Shown here: piece after piece, positions 34,960 through 46,713 of the stretch | Position numbering within the stretch: the first letter of the stretch is position 1 | Layout of the letters: the number at the start of each line of letters is the position of its first letter | Source: Scilla litardierei | Lineage: Eukaryota; Streptophyta; Magnoliopsida; Asparagales; Asparagaceae | Direction: 5' to 3' | Assembly: GCA_030789695.1 (NCBI GenBank) | Contig: CM061133.1 | Coordinates: forward strand, 98,909,128-98,973,127 | Length of the DNA: 64,000 bases | The notes under the pieces: model-generated | Database searches by the model: none | The model's input: only the letters and a program-made list of their open reading frames with translations | What the model was told of the DNA's origin: nothing | Position numbers and translations under genes: made by a program

Positions 34960-35450
34960 AGTTTCTTTGGGGCCTAGCCCCTGCCATGACTTTTGCTTGG
35001 GGGCTTGCCCCTTACCGTTAGTTTCTTTAGGGCATAGCTCCCTTGTCGTGGCTTGCTTTGGGGTTTTGCCGACTATCGTGACTTTCCTTGGGGCTCTGCC
35101 CTCTGCCATGTTTTCCTGTTGGGTATTTTCCCTGGCCATGGGTGTAGGTTGTGGTTGTTGACTGTGGTTGTTGGCTTGGTTGTTGGGCCTTGGAGTTGGT
35201 TTGGTTTGGCCTCTAGCCATAGGTGCTGGTTGTGGTTGTTGGCTTGGAGTATTGGGTTAGTTGCTTTGCCTTGGGGTATTGGGTTAGTTGCTTGGTCGTG
35301 GGGTATTGGGTTGGTTGTTTGGCCGTGGTTGGTGTTGGGTTGGTGGATAGTGTTGGCTTGGAGTTAGGGTTGGACTTGCGCTCTGCCCTATTTTGTTAGA
35401 CTTGGGCTTTGTCCTATTTTGGTTGGACATAGGTTTATGCTTGGCTTAAT
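34960..35450. repeat. G/T-rich irregular repeat tract, copy 2
   Basis: Reiterated TTGGGTTGGTTG, GTGGTTGTTGG and GGGGCTTG(C/G)CCC phrases; the counterpart of 26190-26810. The frames it creates (for example 35053-35367) are rich in Gly, Trp and Val and not credible genes. Confidence 0.7.
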
Positions 35451-35595
35451 TTAGATGATTATGTTGTTTGGTCATATAAAAAGCATGAACATATGGATTA
35501 GACCATTGTTTATCATCGATGATGAGACTTTTCTAAGATCAATACAGTTGTTCATCCCTCCATTTTATTTCCCCATTTTAATCCCTCATGTTTTA

Positions 35596-35666
35596 GATTG
35601 CTATATCACTTGTAGCATGTTATTCATGTTTAGATTGTTATACCACTTACTGCATGTTATCCATTT
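35596..35666. repeat. 36-bp repeat, with a third copy beyond the solo LTR
   Basis: TTTAGATTGYTATAYCACTT occurs twice here. A third diverged copy (TTTAGACTGTTATATCACTT) starts at 37650, just past the solo LTR. The insertion therefore fell inside this small array. Confidence 0.75.
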
Positions 35667-37645
35667 TGTAACACTCCATTTCTGGGTACCATTACTTTTT
35701 CATTATTTGTGCAGGTCCTGCAAAGCTCCAGTGAAACCAACATATAGAGCGAACAGAGAATTTCATAAAAGAATTAACTTTATTCATCTTTCGAAAGAGG
35801 GTACAAAAGCATAGCAAAAGAGAAACTACTAGTCTTTCATTCTAAACAATAAAGAAAGCACCTAGACAAAAGTAAATACTCTCCTTACTATTCTGAAAAT
35901 AAAAAATCAGCACGCTCCACGGGAAATTCTGACTCCTCGAAAGCTGGAGTCTCCTCGTACTTTGGTTCAGTTTCTGTTGAGAAAACATTTGAAAGGATAA
36001 AGTAAACGATATTTACAATAAACAACAATTATAACTTTCATGCAACCCTAGTCCTAAACAAGCCGATAATACTAAGCACTACGTTGTACCTATCTAACTA
36101 GAACATTCCATTCGTTTATTATACTCATAATGTAAAGAAAAAGAACGGGCTGAAGAATAGCCTCGGGATTCATAGGCGAGCCCACATGTGCCCTAAATTT
36201 ATTGGTCCAAGATATCATTAAAGAGACCCAGTCAAGTCATTCAATTCTGTCAATGAGCGTAGTCTCCGCCACTCTTTCTAACTTTAATTATGAGATCCCA
36301 AAACCCCATTACCTTCTAATTATTTGTCCTCTGGTTCTATTTTCTCTAAGTTGTGTAAAATGAATAGTGCACTAAACTGTAATGTCTATAGCAATTATCC
36401 CAATGTGTCAATATTCCTCAATTAATACGTTTATTTGCACCATCATTATTACAAAACTTATCTTCTAACATTACAATGCTATAAATAAATTTCTACGATA
36501 AGTAAAACTCTATTTATAGCATTCTAAAATATTTCTAAAACAATCAGATCTTTCGAAACATTTAAAACTGAAACTAAATCACTTTTAAAATTAATTAAAA
36601 CATTGATAGGATCAGATTCGTGTCTAATTGGCATCCATGTTGGGTTTTCTAGGGTCTACCTAGCTCGGAGAAATTTTCGTTTAGATCTGAATTTAGGGAC
36701 AGAAAAGAATCCCATTTAAAATCCCACGAATCAGTCATATATGCCACTGAAAATTTAAATCTGCAAGCACACACTTTAATAAGCCTATAATGAAATGAAC
36801 AGGGAAATACCACACTGCCCAGGGGCTGGACCCGCTGCAAAAAAAGGTCAGTCGACAGATAGAATTCAAAACAGTTAAAATAAACACAGCTGAGCCCCAT
36901 AAGCCATAAAGAACACAAACCGCATAGAGCATATCCAACCAAACAGAACCGAACAACCAAATGAAAGGGAATTAGACCCCGACGGCCAACCCCAGTTCCC
37001 AAAACCCTTAATCAATGGTTAGGGGATGTGTCGTAGTCGACGCCTTGCCCTAGAATGCATTATTTATTATGAGGGGAGAAATCCCTTTTTCGTTTCTTAA
37101 CGAATCATCATTTCCTATGCACAAACATCCCAAAAAAACCCTAGTTCTTCCATAGATTCAAAAAGCACGAAGGGAATACTTGAAATTCAAAGCAAATAAA
37201 GTTTACTGAGAGTGTAGAAAGCAAGCCGAGAGCACCCAATGAAAACCAGAGATAAAATCAGAACGAAATCGATCTCAATCGAAGAAATTTAAGAAGAGAT
37301 GATATTCGCATGAGAGAAAAACCTAAGAATGCTGCGTATAAATAGAATAGAGAGAGATGGATCTTATCGAATCGAGAATCCCCATGAAGTCGGCACACAT
37401 CAATGTTAGGGTTTTGAATTTTTGAATCGCCGTCGGTTGCATCGATCGCTCGATCGATCGCCGCTAATTTGTTCGCCGCGTGAAGAGCCGAAGAAATGAG
37501 GGCTCGGGTCAGGTTGAGAGAATTGGAGGGAGAGAGAGAGTTAGTGCGTGTGGGGGTCAAGTTAATAGACTTAAGTTAAATGGGTTTTTAAAGCAGTTGG
37601 GCCAAGCTGTGGGCCTGAGTTGGGCTTTAAAAATGAGTCATTACA
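35667..37645 (-). repeat. Solo chromovirus-type LTR, 1979 bp
   Basis: It starts TGTAACACTCC and ends GAGTCATTACA, TG..CA with the same TGTAA/TTACA inverted ends as the complete chromovirus. The first 120 bp resemble 2675-2795 (GTGCAGGTCC, CCAGTGAAAC, GAACAGA). The adjoining 5-mers, CATTT and ATATT, do not match, so the duplication has decayed or the ends recombined. A related LTR fragment in opposite orientation lies at 59644-61370. Confidence 0.75.
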
Positions 37646-37923
37646 ATATTTTAGACTGTTATATCACTTGTTGTATACTCTACTGGAATTCTCATGACAT
37701 CAAAATGTAGTAATATGTTTGGATATGCTATGATGAAAACATGATCTTGAAACAAACTGTTATTATTCCTGTACATGACATGTTATTGGACTTGTTATTT
37801 AATGCGACCTTATCAGTGGCATAAACTCTTGAAAACTGCTAAAATCATGAAACATGCATGGACATAAATTACATAGCACACCAACTATATTAGCTAGTTT
37901 TAGTGTGAGCCATGGACTTGTTT

Positions 37924-39733
37924 AGAGATCTTATCTTATGATATATGTTTGACCAAACAAATACTTGTTTCTTAGAACATCTCCTGAATAACACCACTTT
38001 ATCACTGAGAGTTATACACCTTAAACAACACTGGACACTTTGGACTCATTGTATTTTGAGGTAACTTATATTAGAGAGTGCGGTAGCGACTGGAGACATG
38101 CTTCTGATTACCTGACAACAGCATGTGTTTGACTGGGTCTCATCATGCATCCGATGGGACTCTATGCATACTATCAGACATAAATCTTGAGTCCCTTCTG
38201 TTTCTATTTGACTCAAAGCCCCTCCCATTTCTATTTTGGGCTCGGTCTGGTGAGCGTCCCTGTGGTACAAGGTGGACTCCTGTTTGCTTTCTATACTTTA
38301 TAATACAAGTCACGACCTATGTTTGGTATAAATGCTAGTGTTGTTAGCGTAACTTTAAATTGTAACTATTTCATGCCATCTTTAGTTACTATTTCTAGTA
38401 ACATGATTTTAAACTGTAACTGTTGCATGCCTAATTTTAGTATCTGTTTTTACCTTCAGTACATTGTTTAAATTCCAAATTCTAGAATTATTGTGATTTA
38501 CGTCCAATTTGCTAGCGGCTCGTCATTTTAGGGCACCATTAGGTGCTAAACAAGAAAGCGAGGAGACCCCAATTTTTAAGGAATCTGAGTTTGATTCACA
38601 TGACATGGATTTTTAAGAGTGGTTTGTGAGCATATTCATATGTACTTTTCTTTATGTATTTTGAGAGCTTGTATTTATTTGTATTGTATCAAACTTTGTA
38701 ATTCCATGTATTAATTAATGAGTAATTTTTATGAATATTTTGGTACATCTCTGCACCTGGTCTATATTGTTTTCATTGGTAACCAGTACAACCTGTTTCA
38801 CATGCAGCCATGACACTTGGAAGTGGGGTGTGACATGATTAGAGAACTTGTCTCATGATGCATGCTTGACCAAACAAATACTAGCTAGAACATCTATTGA
38901 ACAACACCACTGTGATACTGAGAGTTATACATCGTAACACTTGGCACTTCAGGCTCAAATAGATTTTGAGATAATTCATATTAGAGAGAATACAGGAGCC
39001 ATGCTTCTAACTACATGATCGCATTAGGTGTTCCGGTCGGGTCTCATCATGCATCCAATGGTCCCCTGAGTATCGTCGGACATAAATTTGAGTCCCTCCA
39101 ATTCTTATTTTGGATTCAGAGGCTCTCCCGTTTTTATTTTTGGCTCGGCTCACGTGAGCGTCCCAGTGGTATAAGGTGGACTTTTGGTTGCTTAATGTAC
39201 TATTCAATATAAGTCATAGCTTAGGATTGGTATAACTGTTAGAATATTGATTAGTATAACTTTGAACCGTAAACTATTTTGCATGCCTGTCTTTAGTCAC
39301 TTATTTTCAGCTCCTGCTATATTTTCAGGTATGCTCATTTACACTGTTTTAATTTCAGATTCTAGAATTATTGTGATTTACGTCTAATTGCTAGCGGCAC
39401 TTCGTTTTGTTGCATCGTTAGGTGTTGAACATAAACACGAGAAGACTCCAGTATGCGGCGTTAGGTGTTGAACATAAACATGAGAAGACTCTCGTTTGTG
39501 GGAATACTAGGTTAACTGCGTGTGGCATAAATTGCTGAGTATTAGGCCAGGAGTGGATTTCCTCTTATGTATCTTACGTTTGTATCTTGAGGCATTGTAT
39601 CTTTTTCATTTTATCTAGATTTTGTACTTGAATGAGAATTGATGCAAGTATGTTAGTACATATTTACTGTTTGTTATATTATTTTCACTGGTAAACAATA
39701 GAACCTACATCACAAGTGAGAAAACGGGGCGTG
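37924..39733 (+). repeat. Tandem duplication of the LTR end, 917-bp period
   Basis: 37924-38840 and 38841-39733 are collinear. Shared phrases are TTGACCAAACAAATACT, GGGTCTCATCATGCATCC, GCTCGG(T/C)..GTGAGCGTCCC and the final GGGG(T/C)GTGAC. Small matching minus frames (38046-38270 and 39007-39207) come from the repeat and are not genes. Confidence 0.85.
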
Positions 39734-41308
39734 ACTTGAACCAACATTGGGTTGATGAAGGGTAGTTTTATGAAACGTGTAAGAAAAATTCATGATAGTT
39801 TTGTGTTTTTTCTGAAGTTATTTTTTTGGAATTAGCTTAAAGTTTAATGCAATTTCTGAAAATTTAGCCCACATTTTTATGTCATTTAATATACATTTGG
39901 CTTGAGTTTTCCATGGTGTCGACCAAACAGTTTCACAAGTTGATTATGCACCTTTCCTTCTTAGTTCTCTCTCAAAACTATCAATTATAGTGCGTTTTAT
40001 TAGTATTGCTAGTTCTGACTCTTGCATGTATCCTTATAATGTCATTTATTAAATGTCCTAGTTATTGACAAGTAAACGAGTTAAGGTGGGGACAGGATGG
40101 ATGCATACAATATTAATCATTGGGTAAGGGTTCAATTATTTGGAACTCCAGGATGCCTCATTCTTAGTCTGTCATTCCCTTTCTACTAATCTGTCACCCA
40201 TCTGGTAGGACTTTAACCAGAAATTTACATGATATCTTCTTTACACAAGAAGATAATGATGCAGACACGCTGTATGCTGGTTAATTGGTGATGGTTGTAG
40301 TCATAGGCCCATTCATTATCACTTTATATTATTTCTAGTTGCTGCACTCCAAACTTTCATTGCACTGGTTGAGAGTTTGGTGAAAGAATAATTTGCTGGT
40401 TCTTATGGAGAGAATGTTTTTGGAACAAATGTAAGTCGTCTGAATGGTCAAATTTTTGTAAAAGTAACAAGTAAATGATATTTCAAAAAATATGGTTGGA
40501 AATATGTATAAAAAATATTCAGCATACTGGATACTAAAATCCTTTGAAAAGCAGAGAGTAAAGGGTGGTTTTGAGGTCTCCACATTTATCAAATAATTCC
40601 TTACCACTTGTTACCCTAACCCTTAAAACAACTAGCTTTGTTGAAACATGAGGATATGAATATAAACTCTATCTTTTTATAGATTCCATCATATTGGTAT
40701 TATAGCAACTATTTTTAGGTCAAAATGTGAATGTTGAAAGAAATTCATGTGTAGGGAAGAGAAGATGAACTCACTTTCATATACGAGATCTACCCTCTAA
40801 ATGCAAGTTGGAATTGATGGTTTCTTGCAAGAACATTCCATCTCATCACTGTTCTTGCTGCCTGGCAGACATCTTCATGATTCCAATGCTTTCCAATTAC
40901 TCATACCCCCATGTCATTCCCATCATCACTGGTATTACAGAATACAGATGCCATCACTCGGCCACATAATCTTGCTGTTATTGGTACCATGTCAGCAGCA
41001 GCAGCACTGCAGTATTCCTGATCTCACTTGTGGCCTCTATGCTTGTTGCCTTCATGTTCAATTGCAGAGTGAGCATTTATTTTGCTTCTGCTTATGTGTC
41101 ATTGGTATCTCTGTAACAACTATTTCCATGTCATCATCTATCCACTATATCCACACCAAATATGATAGTTACTGTTTTGCTGGACATCAAATTGCTTGCT
41201 GCTACCACCATTCAATTCTTATCGTTGCCATTATGATTTTCTCTTCTATCCCTTCTATATACTGATTCTTTTAGAAGACCCTGTACCTGTATCAGATATG
41301 TGGCTGAC
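39734..41308. other. Intron sequence with an unexplained 154-codon open frame
   Basis: From 39734 the DNA looks like native intron. The + frame 40801-41265 is open for 154 codons, but its product (His, Ser, Cys and Leu rich) shows no known domain and no splice context that fits the MATE protein. I do not call it a gene. Confidence 0.4.
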
Positions 41309-41584
41309 AAGGATGTAAGGCCTATATTTGGAATGTGCATGGTACAGATTGCTTTAAAATGTAGGCCTTGTGTGGTTGAATCTTGTTGAGCATTTTGCAT
41401 TGCTATGTTTTTTAATTTTTTATCATCATAACTTACATACAGATACAAGGATGTACGGCCTATATTTGTAATGTGCATGGTGCAGATTGCTTCAAAAAGT
41501 AGGCCTTGTGTGGTTGAATCTTGTTGGGCATTTTGCATTGCTATGTTTTTTAATTTTTTTATCATCATAACTTACATGCATAGG
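41309..41584. repeat. 138-bp tandem duplication
   Basis: AAGGATGTAMGGCCTATATT begins at 41309 and 41447, and the units are nearly identical to TATCATCATAACTTACAT. The minus frame 41212-41568 simply reads the repeat. Confidence 0.88.
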
Positions 41585-42128
41585 TATAGTGATCAATTAG
41601 TCTTTGGATTATGAATTACACTTTCTTAAAAGCATGCACATGGATCGTGAATGTACGGTTAGCTTAATAAAGAGAGAGATGAATTTAATGCACGTGGGTG
41701 CAACAAAATCATAATTTAAGCTTTACTTGTTAAGAAGGGTAAGCGATATTTAAGGGAGTTTAGGTGTATGTCCACTATCATAGATTAAAGATGACAGACA
41801 CTTGCCATGAAGCTTGCCTTTTATAATTATGCATGCGCCTTGCTGATTCATTGTATGCAACTTCCCTTAACGTGCAGTAATTTATATTCAATTTCATATT
41901 CCTTTGGTTATTTCTGATTGGGGCATCACCTTTCTGATTACTGCCTTGTCTGGATTACTGGATGCAAACTCCAGATTTAAACCTATCAATATTTTTTCAG
42001 TTCGCTTATCCGAATTTTTTTCTTGCTTCCTTGAATAATCTTTTTTCGCCAGTAGCTTGAGTCTTGCGTATTTCTCCCTCTATCCACATGGCATGCCTCG
42101 AAAATTTAATGACTTCTAATTTTCTTAG

Positions 42129-42292
42129 GGGGCTTATTGCTTGGGCGAACATTAGCTGTAACAATGACCATGACACTGGGCACGTCAATGGCTGCCCGAC
42201 TAGGGCCGCTGGCTATGGCTGGTCATCAGATATGCTTACAAGTGTGGATGGCTGTATCTCTCCTTTCAGATGCATTGGCTGCTTCTGCTCAG
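42129..42292 (+). CDS. MATE transporter (DTX45/44-like), exon c
   Basis: This 164-nt exon follows the TTTTCTTAG acceptor of the giant intron. Its first two bases complete the Gly codon begun in exon b, and it ends on a codon boundary at GCTCAG before GTTTTC. It encodes GLLLGRTLAVTMTMTLGTSM, then AARLGPLAMAGHQICLQVW and MAVSLLSDALAASAQ. This is the most conserved part of DTX44/45-type MATE proteins: the GRT helix, TSMAAR.G, the MA.HQIC.QVW block and the AVSLL.DALA helix. There is no stop or odd residue. The next exon (normally starting A-L-I-A) is not found in the remaining 21.7 kb. Confidence 0.93.
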
Positions 42293-42603
42293 GTTTTCCT
42301 CCTTTTACGGTGGAATACATTTTTATACATCAATTAGTCCTTGTAGTATTTTATGCTTTATTTTACCGGATTTTCATTTTTGAACAAGCACTTAAAAAGC
42401 AAGTTTTTAGATACTTTATTGTGTTCATCTTTTACTTCTGCCCACCTCAACATTTTGCCATATATAACTGGAAGCTTCGAATTGTTTGTTCAACCATTTT
42501 AATGAGTTTGCTTATGTTTTCAGAAGATCCTTAATAATCTAAGATATCTCAGTGAAGTATATAATCATACCATAAAAAACTCTAAGCAAGTTTCTCTTGT
42601 GCC
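42293..42603. other. Intron sequence after exon c
   Basis: AT-rich, no repeats. The + frame running on from exon c loses MATE similarity immediately after the GTTTTC donor. Confidence 0.6.
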
Positions 42604-43133
42604 TAATGTTATAAAAGGCGGTTTCATTATGCGTGCAGTCTAGGAGCGCATTGCGCATAAGCGGATTATACAGCCGATTATGCGAATTATACGGATTATG
42701 CGAAACTGAATATTTTAGTAAATAAATAAGCAATAAGTTTATGTGTGTGTATGTGTGTATATTAAATTAAAAAATCTTAAAAGATAGGAATAAGGAAAAA
42801 TCATATCAACTTTTAAAAATATGGATTAATTATACTAAAACATCAACACCATCAAGACAATCAGTACATAAAATAACTAAAGTCTAACATTTAAAGCAAC
42901 TATACACAAAACATAAATATTTAGTCTTACGTCCAAATCAAAAGTATGTCAAACATAAGTACTTTGAAATTTAAAAAACCGTTTTTATGCTTAACGGTGT
43001 GAGTTTCTTAATGGGTTGGGATTTTTTTAGTTGCCGATTATGCGCCAGCATATTCGCAAATGCGGGCGCATAACATTATGCGGCTGATTATGCGGTTGAT
43101 CGCAGAATTCGGCCGCATATCTAATTTTTCATG
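42604..43133. mobile_element. Possible hAT-like element with GCGGATTATGCG arrays
   Basis: Both ends carry arrays of GCGGATTATGCG/CCGCATAATG phrases (42615-42705 and 43030-43125) around an AT-rich middle. The start TAATGTTATAAAAGGCGG resembles the CAATGTTCTAAATATCGG type end of the element at 59132-61628. No 8-bp duplication is visible. Confidence 0.45.
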
Positions 43134-43229
43134 CAGCCAAAGGCTGCCTCCTTATATGTTGCTCCATATACCTTGTTTTAGAACACTTATTCCTATGGTT
43201 TGCTTCATCTACTATATGAAGAGATAACT

Positions 43230-43423
43230 TGAAATTTCCACACTTGTTTTGTGTGTGTGTGTGTATGGGAAATTAGAGATTATTTATTCAATGTAAGTGT
43301 TTGGGAGAGAGTGTCTCAACCCAGATATCTCTTTATTTATAAAGAACCCATATTACAATCTTACATAAAACAACCTACACACTTAACACCAAACGCCTAT
43401 GTAATTTATTCACATATATATCA
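43230..43423 (-). repeat. Short-LTR Copia, left (3') LTR
   Basis: It starts TGAAATTTCC and includes a GT microsatellite (43249-43265) absent from the other LTR. It ends near ATATATCA. Confidence 0.65.
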
Positions 43424-43824
43424 TACAAGGCCAGGCTAGCATGTTACAAATAAATTGAATTCGAGTACCCCTAAATGCTTTACTAAACAAATTCCATAAT
43501 TGAATAATCAATGATATATGAAGTGTCTGCTTAATCTTTTCACCTACAACCTTTTCACACGCCAGGTAACAATTAACTTCAATATTCTTCATACTCTTAT
43601 GAAATATATGATTTTCACAATATGTACGTCATATTTATTATTACAATATAACTACATTAGATTAGAATAAGAACCATGAATTGATGTTCTATCATGAAAA
43701 CTTTGATCCATACATTTACATATGTAAATTTGTTATGGCTTGGAGATTTCGAACTAGATCGTGAAACCACTTTTTTTCTTACTTTTCTCTGTCACTACAT
43801 TTTCATCTGCAGATACATAATATC

Positions 43825-44016
43825 CTAGATACATAATATCCTGTAATCGTGTAATAGACCTCCCGCCAATAGGTGATACTGCCTAGTTATCGTTGGAAAA
43901 GCATTCATTTTATAATGGACATGGTATGAATATATGAGTTCCTTGCCTGATGCACCATGCAGATAACTTATTATTTGAAGTACAGCCTCGCAATGGTTTG
44001 TACATGGGGTTAACAT
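43825..44016 (-). pseudogene. Short-LTR Copia RNase H start, broken
   Basis: The frame contains EAVLQIISYLHGASGKELIY, matching the family pattern A..R..RYLKGTPGKGL.Y just before RNase H. Decay follows. Confidence 0.8.
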
Positions 44017-44314
44017 AATTGGCCAATTATATTAACTGGATATATGATAACAAGCTGAGTTACGGGGACGTAGTTGAGCTTTGTATAAATCTCATGTATT
44101 GTTTGGGATTATCTAGTGGCTTCTCCTGATTTCGTAGCAGTTTTAAGTTTGGATCCATAGAAGAGCCGAATGATTTGCCCCCAGATATCACCATCTTTGA
44201 AAGAATATCTAATGCATACTTCTTCTAAGATAACACAATACTTTCACATGATCGACTTACCTTTTTGCCAAGAAAGTAACGAAACAGGCCAAGATTCTTG
44301 GTTTGGAAGTATCA

Positions 44315-44760
44315 CTACAAGTGTGTCGTCAGAGCTTTAGTCTCATTAACGTCATCTTCATTGATCATTATGTCGTTGACATGAACAGTTAAAAAGATAT
44401 GTCTCACATGAAGCATCTGAAAGAATGCCGAGTAATGCTTAGCTGTTCTGTTTATACTAAACTCTTGAACTACAGTAGTAAATCTTCTAAACCATGTGTG
44501 TGCAGATTGTTTTAGGTCATACGGTGAGCGCTTTAATCGACAGACTTTCCCAGACATCCCTTTAGCAACAAATGCTGATGGTTGTTTCATACAGATGTCC
44601 TCCTCAAGAGCACCATTAAGAAATGTGTTTTTAATAACCAGCTGATGTAATGGCCAATGATATATGGTAATGAGCAAGATAAAAAGACAAATAAATGTCA
44701 TTTTGCCTTTAGAAAGAAGGTATCCAAGTAACCAACGACATAATTCTGGGAGTATCTTTT
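44315..44760 (-). pseudogene. Short-LTR Copia reverse transcriptase, broken
   Basis: The 128-residue frame carries KNTFLNGALEEDICMKQPSA, then GKVCRLKRSPYDLKQSAHTW and the catalytic region as VHVNDIMI, where the usual first Asp of the YVDD box is replaced by Asn. Upstream and downstream parts are in other frames. Confidence 0.9.
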
Positions 44761-45969
44761 TGCAACCAGTCTAGCTTTTGTCTTGGTCAATGTCATATCA
44801 GTATAAAGCTTCACAGTGAAAATCTATTTACTGCCTACATTAGACTTGGCAAGTGAATCAAATCCAAGTATCGTTTTCCTTTTTCGATGCTTGCATTTCC
44901 TCTCATTTTCATTTGCCAACCTGGGAGTGCGAAAGCTTTAGATAAAACTTAGGAACTGTATTAGTATCAATGGAAGGTAATAGGTTTATAAAATGAATAA
45001 CATAGGTTTATAAAATCATGATATACAGAAAAGAGATGTGCGAAGGACATAGGTTTATAAAATGAATAAGCAATGCAACTACGAGTAACTTTGCGGAGTG
45101 CAATAGAAACATCAAGATTTGGTGGATTAGATGACTCACCTACAGACAAAGATGGAGGAATATGTAAAGCAGGATATGGTACAATAGCCAATACTGGTAC
45201 ATGAGCAGGTGTCTTAAGGCATGTGGTATGCATTTGGTATACACCTGCCACTGTGTTTCATGACCCTATTGTATAATGGTCTCTGATAAATTTGAAATGT
45301 TAGATCCTATAGTTACTTTATCATGACTATCTAGTATGAAATATAACTCATCACACTCGTTACTAAAAATACCCTCAATATGCTTATTGGAAAAATAAGG
45401 CTGAAGCTCAAAAAAGATGATATCTACAGTATTGTTTGTTTTGTGGATAAAAAATATTTATATTACATTTGTGTTTGTGTGAATAACCAAGAAATATGCA
45501 TTTAAGGGACCATAGATTAAAGTTTAAACATACTAGGTAGCATATTATGTAAACAACATATACACCAAAAAAATACGTGGATCAATTGTAAATAAAAAGA
45601 ACGTCATGAAACAATAATGAATATTGAATCTTATTATCAAGCACTGATGATGACATTCTGTTAATTAACATGATTGAGAATAGCATTAGACCAAAAATAT
45701 TTATGGATGTTATGATGAAGTAATAGTGACATACAATTTCAAGTAAATGCTTATTTTTCCGTTTTACTACCCGGTTTTGTTATGATTATATAGACAACAT
45801 GATTATACCAGATTGTGTCATAAACACAGTGAAAGTGAAGCTATTACTTAGCATTTTTGTTACATAAAACACATACAAATAATTCAAATTGAGTTTTAAC
45901 CTCAGCCACAATTTTGAAAGATAAAATCCTTCATATCTATCTTTTAACTAGCAAAGCCATGTACTATGA

Positions 45970-46150
45970 GAAAAATTGTCAACAAATATTATAAAATATC
46001 TAAAATCAACTTTTTATTTACATAACATGATCCCCATACATCAAAATAAACAAGCTTAAATGATCTATTAGCACTTTTATTGACTCTAAAAGGATAAGAT
46101 ATACGATGATGCTTTTCATTTTGACATGGTTCACAATCAAGACACACAAG
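45970..46150 (-). pseudogene. Short-LTR Copia integrase N-terminus and core start
   Basis: The minus strand reads LDCEPCQNEKHHRISYPFRV followed by SFKLVYFDVWGSC. This is the end of the zinc finger (CxxCQxxK) and the first catalytic Asp (V-x-D-V-W-G) of Copia integrase. A stop follows about 15 residues later. Confidence 0.88.
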
Positions 46151-46713
46151 ATAATTTAACTTACAATGTCAAATTATGCAGAGAGAAATGCCCTAACCGA
46201 CTTTGAGAGTTGATTAAAGACATGCTATTAGAAAATACAACTGAGTCATGATGCCCTTCGAGATGATACGATCCACATGACTTATGTCTTGTGTCAATCA
46301 TCTTCGCCGTTCTGATCTTCTAAAAGACACGATAAGTAAGAAAGAAAGGTATCGAATAATTCTATGATTTTGTATTGTAATTTCACAAACTTGTAGCAAA
46401 TTAAACATGAAATCAGACAAATAATAGTCAGATGGTAGTGATAGGTTAGGTGTTACATGAACAATACTAAAACCCCGAACTAAAGAAATAGGTCCATCTA
46501 CTAATGTAACACCATGTAAGGAATAAACAAACTCTAGAAGAGAAATGATATCATAATTACCAGTTATGTGATGGGACGCTCCTGAATTTATTACCCAATT
46601 CTTGGTGCCGACGAGGAAATTATCTTAGTGGAGTTACCGGTTTTAGCAAGTGTAGAAGTATGAATTGTCGTTGAAGATACAGTTATCAACTCCTGGTACT
46701 ATAGGAACATTCG

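Larger units (their letters stand above)
34008..38834 (+). mobile_element. LTR-like unit, copy 2, split by a solo LTR
   Basis: This is collinear with copy 1. A possible start is TGTGATGGCC at 34008; the end is GGGGTGTGACA at 38834, resembling LTR ends of TGTCACACCCC-type chromoviruses. The pyrimidine leader with AAACCCTAA strings (34260-34400) resembles the leader in the LTR fragment at 59644. No coding region is attached, so this may be a solo LTR. A solo LTR of the TGTAAC family interrupts it at 35667-37645. Confidence 0.5.
19687..42128 (+). other. Giant MATE intron, 22,442 bp
   Basis: It runs from GTGAGT at 19687 to a TTTTCTTAG acceptor ending at 42128. The protein joins seamlessly across it (RSG to GLLLGR), so no exon is missing inside. 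It contains, in order, native AT-rich intron, a Helitron, two LTR-like units with nested Copia and solo LTR, and native intron again from about 39734. Most inserted elements lie antisense to the gene. Confidence 0.82.

Noticed and set aside
40910..41070. Possible missing MATE exon in the giant intron
   Set aside because: The protein is continuous between exons b and c, and none of the six frames matches MATE helices.
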